From positions 35,750,436 to 35,814,435 of the forward strand of contig CAIIXF020000006.1 in NCBI GenBank assembly GCA_903813345.2: 64,000 bases of DNA, in the 5' to 3' direction. The stretch comes from Owenia fusiformis. Taxonomy: Eukaryota; Annelida; Polychaeta; Sabellida; Oweniidae. The position numbers and the translations under genes are program-made. The notes below the pieces were generated by a model. It was not told the origin of the DNA. It was given only the letters and a program-made list of their open reading frames with translations, and did no database searches. This document shows, piece by piece, positions 25,341-36,050 of the stretch (position 1 is the stretch's first letter; each line of letters opens with the position of its first letter).

Positions 25341-25632
25341 ATGATAAGTAATTTCTTGGAGGTGATATATGATGAGATTACATGTGTGAGTTCCAGTGTG
25401 GATGATGGTACTATTGTCTCTAAACAACATGAAACTGTTGAAGACAGTACTAATCATCATGGTACTAATCACCATGGAACCAATCAAAGTAAGAATCATG
25501 AACACAAGAGTAAATATGGTACTTTTTATCATGATTACAAACAAATAGGTACTTATCATCAACATCATCATTGGACTTATCAACAAAGTACTAATCAAGA
25601 TGGCACTAATCACCAAACAAATGATAAAGAAG
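25341..25632 (+). CDS. candidate His/Asn/Thr-rich alternative first exon
   Basis: ATG 25341 opens 97 codons to ...HQTNDKE, then G and donor GTAATG (25633): again phase 1, which would join in frame to the zinc-finger exon at 35922. The upstream frame is closed at 25311. Residues about 38-95 are rich in His, Asn, Thr, Gln and Tyr, with GTNHH repeats (DNA motif GGTACTAATCA). The composition resembles low-complexity transactivation segments. The frame also runs past the donor to a stop at 25704, and the opposite strand is open too (25248-25616), so the frame may be a by-product of the simple repeat. This is the weakest of the four first-exon candidates. Confidence 0.33.
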
Positions 25633-26049
25633 GTAATGATATAAAACTATTTAGAATTTTCAAAATTAATGACTTTAAAGGACAAGAAGGGGTAGAGAAG
25701 AAATAACAATAAGTTTGTTATAATTTCATATTATTTTCAATGTCTTTGCTCTATTTCTTGCCTATTCTCTAAAAAGCTCAACAGTTCTAGCCTGACTTTA
25801 TTTAAAATCTGTCTAATCTGAATGCCGTTCGTTTGAACACATCGAACGCCCCCCCCCCCCCACCCTCCCTGGTTACGGGCCTGAGAAGTGTTCTGATCAT
25901 AGAGGTGTCATAATATATGTGTCATGAAAAATTAGTTTGCTTTCCAAGAATGGCTATCTATATCCATGGAAGAAAACATGTTATTGTACATCATGACTAA
26001 TTCCTAGTGATTGGTTCACAGTTTGACAGTAAATGAATTCAACGCCTTA

Positions 26050-26145
26050 TGCCTTGGTCACATTGGTTACAATGAATACAAATTTGAACAAAACACTCAA
26101 TCAGCTGGGCATGGCCAATGGATCAGAGCAAATGTAACCCAGGCA
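26050..26145. mobile_element. PIF/Harbinger-like MITE, TTA target site
   Basis: Inverted ends TGCCTTGGTCACATT and AATGTAACCCAGGCA, flanked by TTA at 26047-26049 and 26146-26148. The same termini with the same TTA flanks occur at 53897-54023. A 3-bp TTA/TAA duplication is typical of PIF/Harbinger. Confidence 0.8.
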
Positions 26146-29100
26146 TTAGAATAGTAAACATGTTAAATATGGTTCTATGTAATGCAACCTAAAAACAATA
26201 CAACCTAAAATGAACAGAGATAATGGGTATCAGTTGGACAATTTGTATCATAAAATATTGTAAATTAAGAATGGTATAGCAAAGTATGCAATAGTAATAT
26301 TTGAGTTTAATTGTTACCATAACGATGATATATTTATCTTAAGGTTATTATTAGGTCATTCGTTTTTTCGTATATATGTTTTTTGTTGTTGTTATTTTTT
26401 AGGTTACTAGGTCATTTGTTACATAATTAAATTTTCCATTGTCTGTTTATAAATGTATACATGCTGTTATATTTTGAAAAAGACTAAGGGATATTAGTCG
26501 AAAGTCTCAATAAATTAAAAATATTCTCTGAAGTAAAGAATTTGACTTGTTTCTGATATGTTAAATATGTAAACATGTTAAACTTTGGAATACCATATTC
26601 CAAAGTTGATTTATTTCATACAAGGTAAATGCCCTGTTTTTAATAGTAAGTATAGGACCTATATTTCATCAAAGACTAGGCCCTGTATTTCATAATAGGT
26701 TAAAGGCCCTGCATTTCTAGTTATAGGCCTTGACATTTACAAACAAAAAATCAAGGAATAAACACATAATTTGTATTTAGCAAGCAGGACTTTTTCTTAT
26801 TTGGCATTAAAAATAATTTCACAGTGAAGAAATCTTAGATGTAGGTTGCTATTAATTATTCCAGTTTACAGTGAGGAATTGACAGCTTAATGTTTGTTAA
26901 GATTACCCCATCTAACCCCACTTGTACTGGTCAGTCTTGGCATGTTTACTGATAACTCCCATATTTTGCAGCTCCTCAAAAACTAAACTAAGTGCCCTTA
27001 AATTTAATGTCTTTTCTGACAGTAGTCTGCAGTTGATTGTCTTCAATATTGGACTATTGCCCTCCCATCTGAATGGTGCCATTCTCCAAATGCAGGGTTC
27101 TACTCTGTTTCTCTACTTGTAGAGTAGGTGGTGTTTTGAGACCCTAAGTTTGGGGAATGGTGATTTGTGCACTGAATTTCTAATCCAAACTAACCCATGG
27201 GTGTAGCCAGGCATGAATCAGGCGAGGCACTTGCCTCACCGTGCCTCACCAAAAAGAATTTTTGAACTAAAATTGTGCAAATAAAGTCCAGAGGTAGTAA
27301 CACTCTCCTTAAGCCTGAATTGTCATATTTAGCCTAAATTTGAATCTCCAAATTAAGCCTAAATTTTAGACCCTGGCTCAGACTATTACTATAACTGATA
27401 GATTTACAGTTTTCATTCTGGCTGATAGTGAGAAAATTATAAAATCGATGATGGTAATAATCAATATCGCTGAATGTAGGTCAAGGCCAAAATGACCACT
27501 CATTGGTTGTAAAATATAGAACATTGTAAAATAAATAATAGTTATACTGTTTTCTGATTGGCTAGAATTGTGATATATCAGGCTTAGCTTTGTGTGAATT
27601 TCTGATTATTATTGCAACTTTCGGATTTAAGCTCATAGAAAATGATCTCTTATTTAAAGAAATAAGGTAATGATCTCTTGTGAAAAAAGTCATTTTCAGG
27701 GGTTCAATGATCGACACCATATGTGTTTCTTTTAATAGTGAGGTAAATTACTCTCATGTTTTCCTAAAACAAATACATTTCAAGTCACTATCCTCATTTC
27801 TTTTGAGATCCAATCAATTGGCATAGTAGTGTATAGTTGTATCATTGATATTGTATTGATAACCAATGCCGACACCACTTCTTAAACGCTTTTGCAAGTT
27901 AACGTAATCATGATATATTTTGTATAATTGAATGATGCTACAGCATATTTTGTGAATGTTTTAGTGTTTTTATGAGTGTTTTGGGATTCTATTATTTTGA
28001 ATTATTAATTTGAAGTAGATGATTCTATTGCTTAAACAAAAGAGGATAGTTAGAGTTATAATTATATTAAAACAGAAACACGTTAAGTACATGGAACTGG
28101 GTAAGAAGGATGTGATGTCAAAAGTCAGCCAGGATCGATAAATAAAAAATGGGTGTTGCAGAACTTAAGCCAATGAAGAAAGATGGTTTTATATTACAAA
28201 TGATTTATACAGTTTTAGTCAAAAATTTGTCCGAAAATGTTTTTCAATAAAATTTCTTGGTCACTCAGTGGTATCAATGAGACATTTATATGTAATAACT
28301 AAGTTTTCTTAGGGAGAGGGAGTAAATTATGGTCTCGTTAGCAAGAGTTTTGGGTTTTAAATACGTAACTGAAACACAATAATTTTAGTTAATGAAAACA
28401 CAGAATAAAATTTTGTGCTAACGGACTTGTATGTGTGAAAAAGTCAGTCCACTCTTGTGGATAATTGGACTCCATTCCTTTATCAAAAATCTCATATTAA
28501 CAGCTACTCTCCAATAAATGCGTATTTCATTTTTCCTGTAGAATCTTTCATCTCATATATATTATAGGACAGTTATTCCCTGGGAAATCAAACCACTTAT
28601 TCGCTGATCCATTTTCGTAAACAACTCCAGAATATCTGTAACATTCTAATATGAAACTTGTACTTTTACGATGTAGTACATTACACTGTATGTTGCTCTC
28701 ATTAGCTATGGTTCATTGAACAATTATGTGCTAATATATCAAACGCGACACTCCATCCATAAAATCTATCTCCATTTGAAGCAATGATATCATTTGTGCT
28801 AGTTAAAAGTACAGTTTAAAATTATTGTCAGATTTCTGTACAGATAATAAATTAAAACTGTCTATAAAGATTTTTATTCCATGTTCTGGAATCCTTTATA
28901 GCTTATCTATATTGGTGGGCAACTACATAAACTTGTAAACATTTATTTTATCATGTTTTTTTTGTTTTTTTTCTAAGAGCATTGCTTGTTAATTAACAAT
29001 TGTTTTCCCAAAACACTTAGGAATTAACGTCACAAGAGTTATCCTTCCTGATGTTATTGAAGTATAAAATCCAGGGGGCTAGAGTATAATTAAAAACAGG

Positions 29101-30470
29101 AAAAATGAGAAAATAAAATACTCTTATCAAGGAAGTTCATCCATTTTGTTACATTATCGTTCCGTCAAAGTAACTAGTTGTGGAACCGTGTATATGAAAG
29201 CATAATCAGAGATACTGATATTGTAATATCAAATTAGATTTTGTCCAAGATCTAGGATACTATGTAAACAAGTGCTGAAAAGTACATTTCAATTAATTTT
29301 AACATTTTTTATGACAACGGTCAGCATGACATCAAACCTTGGAATTGATTTTAGTCATGCAGACAGACAGACAGTCAGAAAGTAAACAATCTCTTTTATC
29401 AAGTAATTTAATAATTAATTGAGGCATTCTGGTCAATTATTGGATATTTTCGTTTCATCGATTATTGCATATTTCGTGACATAGCCTCAAATTGTAAAGG
29501 CGTGTCATGAGGTAAAGTTGAAAGTGTACTTACCTACCTTCAAATTGATTGAAAAAACGATAAAAAGAGTTAAGCCTCCTTTTCTATTATCTGTCTAAAT
29601 GTCATATAGAGCATGATCGGATCATTATAGATTAGCACCTCATTTATATACCAATTAGCGATCTGTGTAGTAAAGAGACATTATGTCAATGTGTTCTAAC
29701 AAAGCAGTATAATGTGTCAGAGGTATCATGTTATTATTTTCGCCTGGGTAATTCAGTTGGTGTTCAAGTTGTTATTATACAATTCTGCCATTTAGAAAAC
29801 TTGCATTGAATGAGAAGGTTATTATTCATCAGCAAAACAACTTTCAAAAACTAATTATTAATAGTTGTAGTTGTAATTAGTAGAAACTCATTGTCTGCCT
29901 GAGAAGAGCCTACCCAACCCCCCCCCCACCACACCAAATCAATTATACATGGACCTGGTGAATAGAAGAGTACAGATGTTGACTCCCCCAGCATTGGAAC
30001 AATCGAGTGCTGCACACCGTTGAATATTCAATAGTTACAAGCCACCTTGTTGAATATCCATTTGCACCCTGTTGAAAGGTGAAATATAAGTAAAATCAGG
30101 AATTAGCACCATGTTGACAAAGCAACTCAGAGAGATCACTGTGCTACAGTGTCATCGAATCACTGTGTTCTTACAATTGACATTGAGTTACTGATTTTGC
30201 AGTTTAAGTGTCATTTCTCAATAAGAGGATAGATCAGTATCTTTCATATTGATTTGTTAGCTGCCTACAAGCTGCGTGTTGTTCTGCTTCTTTGTCTTGT
30301 TATTGACGAAACAGTTAAGTGAGAGCCAATGAACTAATATTTTAGTCTTTCTCGTTATGTTGTTTACTGTTCTTTCCTAGTAAAATTGCTAAGGGGTTAC
30401 TCCATACCGTCTGAAATCCCTTTGGAAATATTTTCTAAAATGTTACATTTGTGGTGACATAGTGTTATAG
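26146..30470. other. intronic, no gene recognised
   Basis: AT-rich, no support for coding exons. At about 27195-27360 there is a dispersed-repeat fragment (GTGTAGCCAGGCATGAATCA, then AGCCTAAATTT repeats). A FTZ-F1-type site TCAAGGCCA is at 27481-27489. A C9 run is at about 29919-29927. Confidence 0.45.
27481..27489 (+). promoter_or_regulatory. FTZ-F1/SF-1-type site
   Basis: TCAAGGCCA, a perfect YCAAGGYCR match, preceded by AGG and followed by AAAATGACC. Confidence 0.3.
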
Positions 30471-30580
30471 TCTCCAACTTTTTTGTTGACAGTGTTCGGT
30501 GGTTGGTGTTTGGTATCTGGTAGTCGGCATCTGTAAAAATGGCAGGTGGTGACATTTTGCATGCTAATGCCTTGTCTAGA
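30470..30580 (+). repeat. dispersed repeat pair member (see 39055)
   Basis: TTATAGTCTC, GGTTGGTGTTTGGT, ATGGCAGGTGGTGACATTTT and GCATGCTAATGCCT blocks recur with about 20 percent divergence at 39055-39180. Unknown family. Confidence 0.55.
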
Positions 30581-30599
30581 TAAATTATACAATCTGGGA

Positions 30600-31890
30600 T
30601 TACACCAGAACAAACATGTAATGTTATTTTAATTTAAAATTCTCAAATGGTACGAAGTAGTATCATTAAAAGAGGAATATTGAAAAATTCACCCTGTTTA
30701 CAAATGTGGTGCAATGTGCCTATTTTTGGTGTGTTTAGTCTAGTGAACAGCCCAAAGAAAATGGGATGTGTGATAATTACTTTGAGGACTGTTAAGTAAT
30801 TTGTAGGTGTCTACTACTTAAGAAGTTCAAAGTGAAAGTGTCGACTAATGAACATTTGTCTCTTGTGGAGACCCTTCCTCTGCACATACTCTACTGACTT
30901 CTGTATAAATTACCCTCTCTTGAGTGAACACCTACCAACACTGGTCTGTTTTATCCACAAAAAAATGTTCAACATGCACAGGTTTTACCGTATTAGTGAA
31001 ATATATCAAAATGTCGGACTCGGAACACCTCTTTAATCTGAAATGTGAATACTTTTTCTCGGTGCTGTTTTTGCTGTCTCTCATCAATTCGCATATTAAA
31101 AAACCTTGATATGTGAATGGTGAATACCTGCCAATCAGAACACTTTTGGTAGGTCTCTCTGGCATTCTGACTAAACAGCACCTCAGTGTAAATACTCACA
31201 TCTGATTGGTCACGAGCGGTCAACAGTTTTGCCAGTATTCCACCTGTGCATCATGGGATATGCTATTATTGACTTTGGTCACTGTCAACAGTAGTTTCTC
31301 TGTTTACAGTCTCAGTATACAATTTTGCCAGTTGACCTCAACTGAAGAGGTCAACAATTGCATACTACTGCTGATATAGACCTCTAGTACTATAACAATT
31401 ACCCTGACCCCCTGACACCATAGCCTGTCGTGATAATGAGTAATAAAGAGACAAAATCAAATTCTTAAAAAGGGTGAGAATCTAAGGTAATGAAAATGTC
31501 TGTTTTTGGTTGCGGGCAATAAAATGTCTGAAATTCTAGTACTATCGATTTTTTTATTGTTCTACCTTGAGTTCAAAAAAGGTATACTGTCATTCTGTTC
31601 TGTTCCTGGATAAAAACATAAGCCTTTGGTTTGAGGCTATGTCGTAGCTCATCCAAATAATATAATTTTTTAGTAATTAGAAATTGTAATGATTGAACCA
31701 ATTAGGCATTAAAATTTAATTAAATTATATTAATCTTTAAATGCTAATTTAAATTAATTATAATTAAATATCACATTTTTGCTAATTAGAGCAATTAATA
31801 TCAAGAAATTTTCAAGAATTTTTATGCATAGGATTTTCAATTGATTTTGTGCTGTATCCTCAGAGTTTGTCCTATTGTTTAAGTAACGTC
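30600..31890. other. intronic, MITE-derived fragments only
   Basis: GAACACCT and GTGTTC-type pieces (30900-31200) look like eroded 'AAACCTGT' MITEs. The overlapping short frames on both strands here are by-products. 31730-31800 is extremely AT-rich. Confidence 0.4.
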
Positions 31891-31894
31891 ACTG

Positions 31895-31902
31895 TGACGT
31901 CA
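31895..31902. promoter_or_regulatory. CRE palindrome TGACGTCA with adjacent half site
   Basis: GTAACGTCACTGTGACGTCA contains a full CRE preceded by a near-CRE (AACGTCAC). It lies about 560 bases upstream of the TATA box at 32457, so it is a candidate promoter-proximal element for the MENLM exon. Confidence 0.4.
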
Positions 31903-32456
31903 CCTTTAAGATGTTTACATATTGCTCTCAATGAACGGTTGGATATGAAACATAAGATATGGAATGCATGCAGACTTATAATTAAAGCTCAAAACAATAA
32001 ATCGTGTTTTACTTATCATTTTCAAGCGATTAATCAAAACCATTAACATCATAAATGTTCTTTAAGTTTGATAGTAGGCTAGGTTTGCGAAGATAGGAGA
32101 TATGAAATGTTGACAAAGTTGTCAGATATGTATGTGGTGTTTTAAACCACAAAAATATTTGACTTGGTGATTATCAGCAAGTTTCGGGTGAACTCATTTG
32201 ATTTCTAGAGAAATGAAAATGAGGTTAAAAATCTAGATCAGTTATGAAGTGTGTTGAATAGGAGGAGCAGTTGGGAATTTTAGGAGATTAGGAGAATCTC
32301 TCCTTCGGATCATTTTGATACAGCTCCAACTTGTTGAGCTACATAACCATGACGATATAAGAAATAAAACATTACTTTGAAAATGTTAATTTTTGTATAT
32401 GAAATAAAATAAAAGCCAAATGGTTCGACCCTAATCAATAAAACAACTAGATGTAC

Positions 32457-32464
32457 TATAAAAG
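32457..32464 (+). promoter_or_regulatory. candidate TATA box of the MENLM exon
   Basis: TATAAAAG, a canonical TATA box, places a start site near 32487, leaving a 5' leader of about 90-140 bases before the two candidate ATGs (32580 and 32628). Confidence 0.4.
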
Positions 32465-32579
32465 TATAGATTATTAACGAGTTAAAAACACTGCATAAAT
32501 AAGAACTAAATAACACTGGTCAGTTAGCAAGTCCAGAGTCCAGTGTTTAGTACGATGTTCGTCATTCATTTTTACACTC

Positions 32580-32712
32580 ATGTTAAATAAAAAATGGCGT
32601 CAGGATAGGGCAGTCAGAATTTTGGATATGGAGAATTTAATGGAGTTTAATTATCCATTAGAGAATACTGGATCTTTTTACTATCCATGGCAAGAATGGA
32701 ATGAAGCATCAG
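32580..32712 (+). CDS. short alternative first coding exon 'MENLM' of the NR5A-like receptor
   Basis: The frame is open from a TAA at 32511 to the donor G|GTATTT at 32713. Two starts are possible. ATG 32580 has a poor context (CTCATGT) and adds MLNKKWRQDRAVRILD. ATG 32628 has a good context (GATATGG) and gives MENLMEFNYPLENTGSFYY then PWQEWNEAS. A short frame from the out-of-frame ATG at 32594 (4 codons) precedes the second start. The final G plus CT of the exon at 35922 gives Ala and continues in frame into [12 protein letters not shown] and the first finger. This is the candidate closest to the DNA-binding-domain exon (3.2 kb intron). The aromatic/acidic N-terminus recalls, in style only, the short N-terminus of vertebrate SF-1. 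Confidence 0.62.
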
Positions 32713-33950
32713 GTATTTAGCATTTTATATTGAGCAAGTTTAACATTAAGATAGGACTTAACATGTAGAGTACTTTAGATGTTTTTAATGCTGAAAGTAA
32801 AAAACTTGATTTAGTTGCTGAGTAACTTAGGATTTTAGGGTTTATGAAACATAATTATAAAGCAGTTTTTTATTTATTTACGCATATTCTTATTTATTTT
32901 TCTTATTGCATATAGTTACAAACATATAAAAACAAAATTGTGTGGTTGACACCTATACAGCTATTTAATAAACAAAAAACATCTATGATAGTGCACCATA
33001 TGTATGTTAAAAGTCATAGTAAAATGGTTTATTAACATCTCACACACACATATACATGTTTACATTTTTTTTAAACCTTGGATTATATGGCCTACCATTC
33101 CCAGTTTTTGAGAGACTATGTGTTAAACATATTTACCACTCTTTTTTAAATATCTACATAAAACACATATCTAACCTAGAAATACATAGATTTATTTACA
33201 AAAGCAGTTAGTTGTTGCATGATGGGTCTAAACGGTTACTCACTCATCTTTTGATTTATTGATTTATTTATTACTATAAAAAGCATTGCTTATTTTTTAG
33301 GTTTAATTGAATTATATTTTCCATGTCTTGGACTGAAAGTTTTATACTAGTATACAGAGCGTATGATTTGCAGAGTCATAGGAAAAACTCAGAAATCCAG
33401 GCTTTTGTCAGATTCAAAGTTGAGCTATAACTTAATAGTGTCAACAACCTTTTATTGTTATCCCTTAAAGGTACTTTAACAAAATAGTTCACTGCCTTAT
33501 GAAAAGTATGTTCACAAAATTATAGTTACTTGTTTGCATAAGGGTATGACTTTAACACTTTCTTCACAATTGGTTCTTAATATTACTGATATTTAACCAT
33601 TATTGAATGTATTCGATTACATGGTATATTGTATCTTATAGCATGGTTCTAGCTAGCAGTCAATATGGTACAACGAAAATGGGACTTCTGCGCATGTTAA
33701 AAATTTTCGTCAAAACTCAACTTTTGTTCAAGTTGATACGATTGTCTTTCGAACTAGAGACTTACCTCATTCGAAAGATCATAAAAGACTTTATCTATAC
33801 TGAAAATCTTAGATCCAAACATAGTAGAATACGCCGTCAGTCCGCATTTGATTTTTTGAAGTGAGTTTCGTAGATCGTCAGATTTCTCCGACTGATATCG
33901 GGTTATCTCAAATTGGTTCGTTTATAAATACGAATTTCTTTACCGTTGTA
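32713..33950. other. intron, no gene recognised
   Basis: AT-rich; no MITE or exon recognised. Simple ACACAC and TATTTATT patches only. Confidence 0.45.
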
Positions 33951-34466
33951 AGGCGCATGCGCAAAACTGATTTATAAACGTTATTGGTTGATGGTTTTTC
34001 TCCTGCGCATGCGTGAAGTCTGATGAACACTTATGACGAAGACCGGAGCAAACATTACTAGCTCTCGAACGAAATTCCAAGATTCAGATCATTTCGCCGT
34101 GTTTGCTAAGTGTGTATACGTGAATGACAAACTGTTTTGAGTAGATCAGTTACCTGTTTTAGACACAACATTGATTTAGCTTGACATTGATGTGCACATT
34201 GGCACTTTTGAGCATGTTAATACAAGTTTTTACACTCTTAGCACGAGACGGGTTTTCGAAAAATCTGTTATCTGATTCAGTCGATTATCGTATGGATATG
34301 TATTTCTGTTGACATTTCAACACCACATCACATAGAATTACGATGCAAAATGATAATAAAATACAAAACAATTACTACATTCCACTTGTTATTTCACAGG
34401 AGATGAAAATGCACACTGCCTAGATTCTTTGTAAGGGTCGTCAGACATCGGATTGGCCGCCATATT
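33951..34466. promoter_or_regulatory. NRF-1 / CCAAT / YY1 motif cluster
   Basis: GCGCATGCGC at 33953-33962, ATTGG (inverted CCAAT) at 33983-33987, TGCGCATGCG at 34004-34013, and GATTGGCCGCCATATT at 34451-34466 (CCAAT plus YY1 type). Such clusters mark CpG-type promoters. It lies about 1.5 kb upstream of the first zinc-finger exon, whose internal ATG (35933) could start a short receptor. On the minus strand ATGGCGGCCAAT opens a 24-codon frame (34389-34463, MAANPMSDDPYKESR...), like the transposon-borne MAAN exon at 12768, so an element-derived promoter is an alternative. Confidence 0.35.
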
Positions 34467-34633
34467 TGAAATGAAAATATCACTAAATAGAGCTCTGCGC
34501 ATGTCTCAACATTTCGACTGCTAGGGAGAGGGTGTAGATTATGCCTTTGATGTATTTAATATTTAACACCTATTTTACCATCCAGTCAATAAAATAGTAA
34601 GACAATTGGCTGCAATGCTATATATGCATTGTT

Positions 34634-34740
34634 GATGTGGAAAAGCCAGTCGGTCCTATAGCTCAGTGGTAGAGCAATCGCCCGGCAAGCGAGGGGGCGT
34701 GGGCTTGATCCCCACTGGGGTGGACTGACTTTCTCACATC
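34634..34740 (+). ncRNA. tRNA-like (SINE-head-like) sequence inside a longer hairpin
   Basis: From 34652 the sequence has a perfect RNA polymerase III A box (TAGCTCAGTGG), a 4-bp D stem GCTC/GAGC, an anticodon-like arm TCGC-CCGGCAA-GCGA and a 5-bp T stem GTGGG/CCCAC with loop CTTGATC (imperfect B box). The acceptor stem is poor if placed normally, and base 33 would be C, not U. Instead GATGTG...CCAGTCGGTCC (34634-34656) pairs with GGACTGAC...CACATC (34722-34740), giving a longer outer stem. Most likely a tRNA-derived element or pseudogene, not a working tRNA. Confidence 0.5.
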
Positions 34741-35066
34741 AGCCCTTAGCACAGGATTACATTCTGTGTTTTTGTTAACTAATGGGAGTGGGAGCACGGA
34801 AGCTTAATTCAAATTCAACTAAATATTAATTAAGCTGTTGAACATCTGAATATACCAAGGTAGTAAATTGATTAATTAATGGAAGCAAGCAACAGGAGAT
34901 TAATTTACTGTATAAAATGTATCTTTACAAGCCAATTATCAATTGATATGTGCAAACATAGGCTTGTTTCTCCATATTCATGTATTTATGTATCTATCTA
35001 ATATGTCATATGATTTATATGTGGAAATAAGATAACCTTAAAAACAACCTAAGAACAGGAGATTAA

Positions 35067-35165
35067 AGAGAGAATCAGATCTAGCGAGCAGCCTAACAAA
35101 AAATTGTTTCAATTTTAGAATATTTCTGGCTTATGTCATTCCTTGTCATGTCTATTTTCTAAAAA
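35067..35165 (-). mobile_element. TTAA-type MITE, copy C (truncated, inverted)
   Basis: TTAA then AGAGAGAATCAGATCTAGCG, ACAAAAAATTGTTTCAATTT and CCTTGTCATG match the reversed right half of copies at 6275-6672 and 61223-61573. The other end is lost near 35165. Confidence 0.7.
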
Positions 35166-35454
35166 TCCCAGAAGTGCATACTTCATTTCTTAGGTTGTTT
35201 TTGAAAATGATCTGTATTTCATACTAATTGCATTTTTTAAGGAGTTTTTAATTCTATGAAGTTTCTGTTAATGAGCCCCTGGTTGCAATATACATGTAGG
35301 CGTTTACCTGTATTAGCAAATAATTAAAGAGGCGGTGAATGATAATCACATACATTATCACATTACTTATTAATAAACCTTATGTTTATGATATATGAAA
35401 GAAATAATATATTTGTTTGTGCCTTTAGCTTATAGTTGTGCGGGGTAACAAAAA

Positions 35455-35660
35455 AAATTCGGTTTTCAGTCAGGGGGGTGCGATTGTGGCATAAACAAGC
35501 CCAAAAAATATGATTTATTTTGAATTTTACAAAAATTGATGCAACTTCCTTCAAAATTGAGCTAGAAGCTTCAAATAAAAAGCATTTTAAAGCTCTTTTC
35601 TTCTTTTTTCTCATGGTTTTATTTTTATTGGTTATGGGGGGGGGTGCGATCGCTACGCCT
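35455..35660 (+). repeat. 'GTGCGATCGC' dispersed repeat, copy near the DBD exon
   Basis: AGGGGGGTGCGATTGTGGC, TTTTACAAAAATTGATGCAA and GGTGCGATCGCTACGCC match the copy at 13390-13670. It ends immediately before the tandem splice-site array. Confidence 0.75.
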
Positions 35661-35685
35661 ATGGAATATATACACTAAGAGAAAT

Positions 35686-35940
35686 ATTAAGTATGACTCT
35701 TTTATTCTTGTGTTTTAGCTTCTATATACCAAGTTTAACCCATTTATCCCTGTGCTTTCAGTTTCCAGTTCTGCGAGATATACCAAGTTTAACTCTTTTA
35801 ATCCTGTGCTTTCAGCTTCCAGATCTATGGGAGATATACCAAGTTTAACCATTTCATTCATATGCTTTCAACTTCTCTAGGAGATATACTAAGTTTAACC
35901 CTTTTATTCCTGTATTTCCAGCTTCCAGTTCTATGGGAGA
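35686..35940 (+). repeat. tandem array of duplicated 3' splice sites (about 54-bp unit)
   Basis: Five copies of a 50-56-base unit: GATATACCAAGTTTAACC, CTTTTATTCCTGTGCTTTCAG, CTTCCAGTTCTATGGGA. The unit contains a polypyrimidine tract, an AG acceptor and the first codons of the zinc-finger exon; the last copy holds the real exon start at 35922. AG dinucleotides in equivalent position are at 35717-35718, 35760-35761, 35814-35815, about 35879-35880 and 35920-35921. From the phase-1 first exons, the acceptors at 35761 and 35815 share one reading frame that meets TAG at 35878, and the one at 35718 meets TAA within a few codons. Only the last acceptor gives the full receptor. Confidence 0.85.
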
Positions 35941-36050
35941 TTACCAATTCCAACAAGATGTAAAGATGGGAATAGAAGAGTTATGTCCAGTATGTGGGGA
36001 TAAAGTATCTGGGTATCACTATGGACTACAAACTTGTGAAAGTTGTAAAG
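35922..36050 (+). CDS. NR5A-type receptor, first zinc finger exon
   Basis: Encodes (A)[16 protein letters not shown], then [20 protein letters not shown], then TCESCK with the first base of Gly, ending at donor GTGAGT (36051). This is the N-terminal finger of a nuclear-receptor DNA-binding domain: four Cys (CPVC, CESC), with the P-box CESCKG typical of NR5A and the NR5A signature [18 protein letters not shown]. It lies in the nucleus and reads the AGGTCA half of the site. The acceptor is the AG at 35920-35921 after TTCCTGTATTTCC. A second AG at 35927-35928 would break frame with the upstream exons. ATG 35933 could serve as an internal start for a short form. Entry phase 1, exit phase 1. Confidence 0.95.

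Noticed and set aside
30848-31223. Four overlapping 60-77-codon frames
   Set aside because: Overlap on both strands in MITE-derived sequence with no donor or acceptor that fits the gene.
34652-34727. Functional tRNA gene
   Set aside because: Acceptor stem does not pair well, anticodon loop lacks U33, B box is imperfect.
35929-35940. Second AG (35927-35928) as the exon start
   Set aside because: It would break the frame with every upstream phase-1 donor; kept only as a theoretical alternative.
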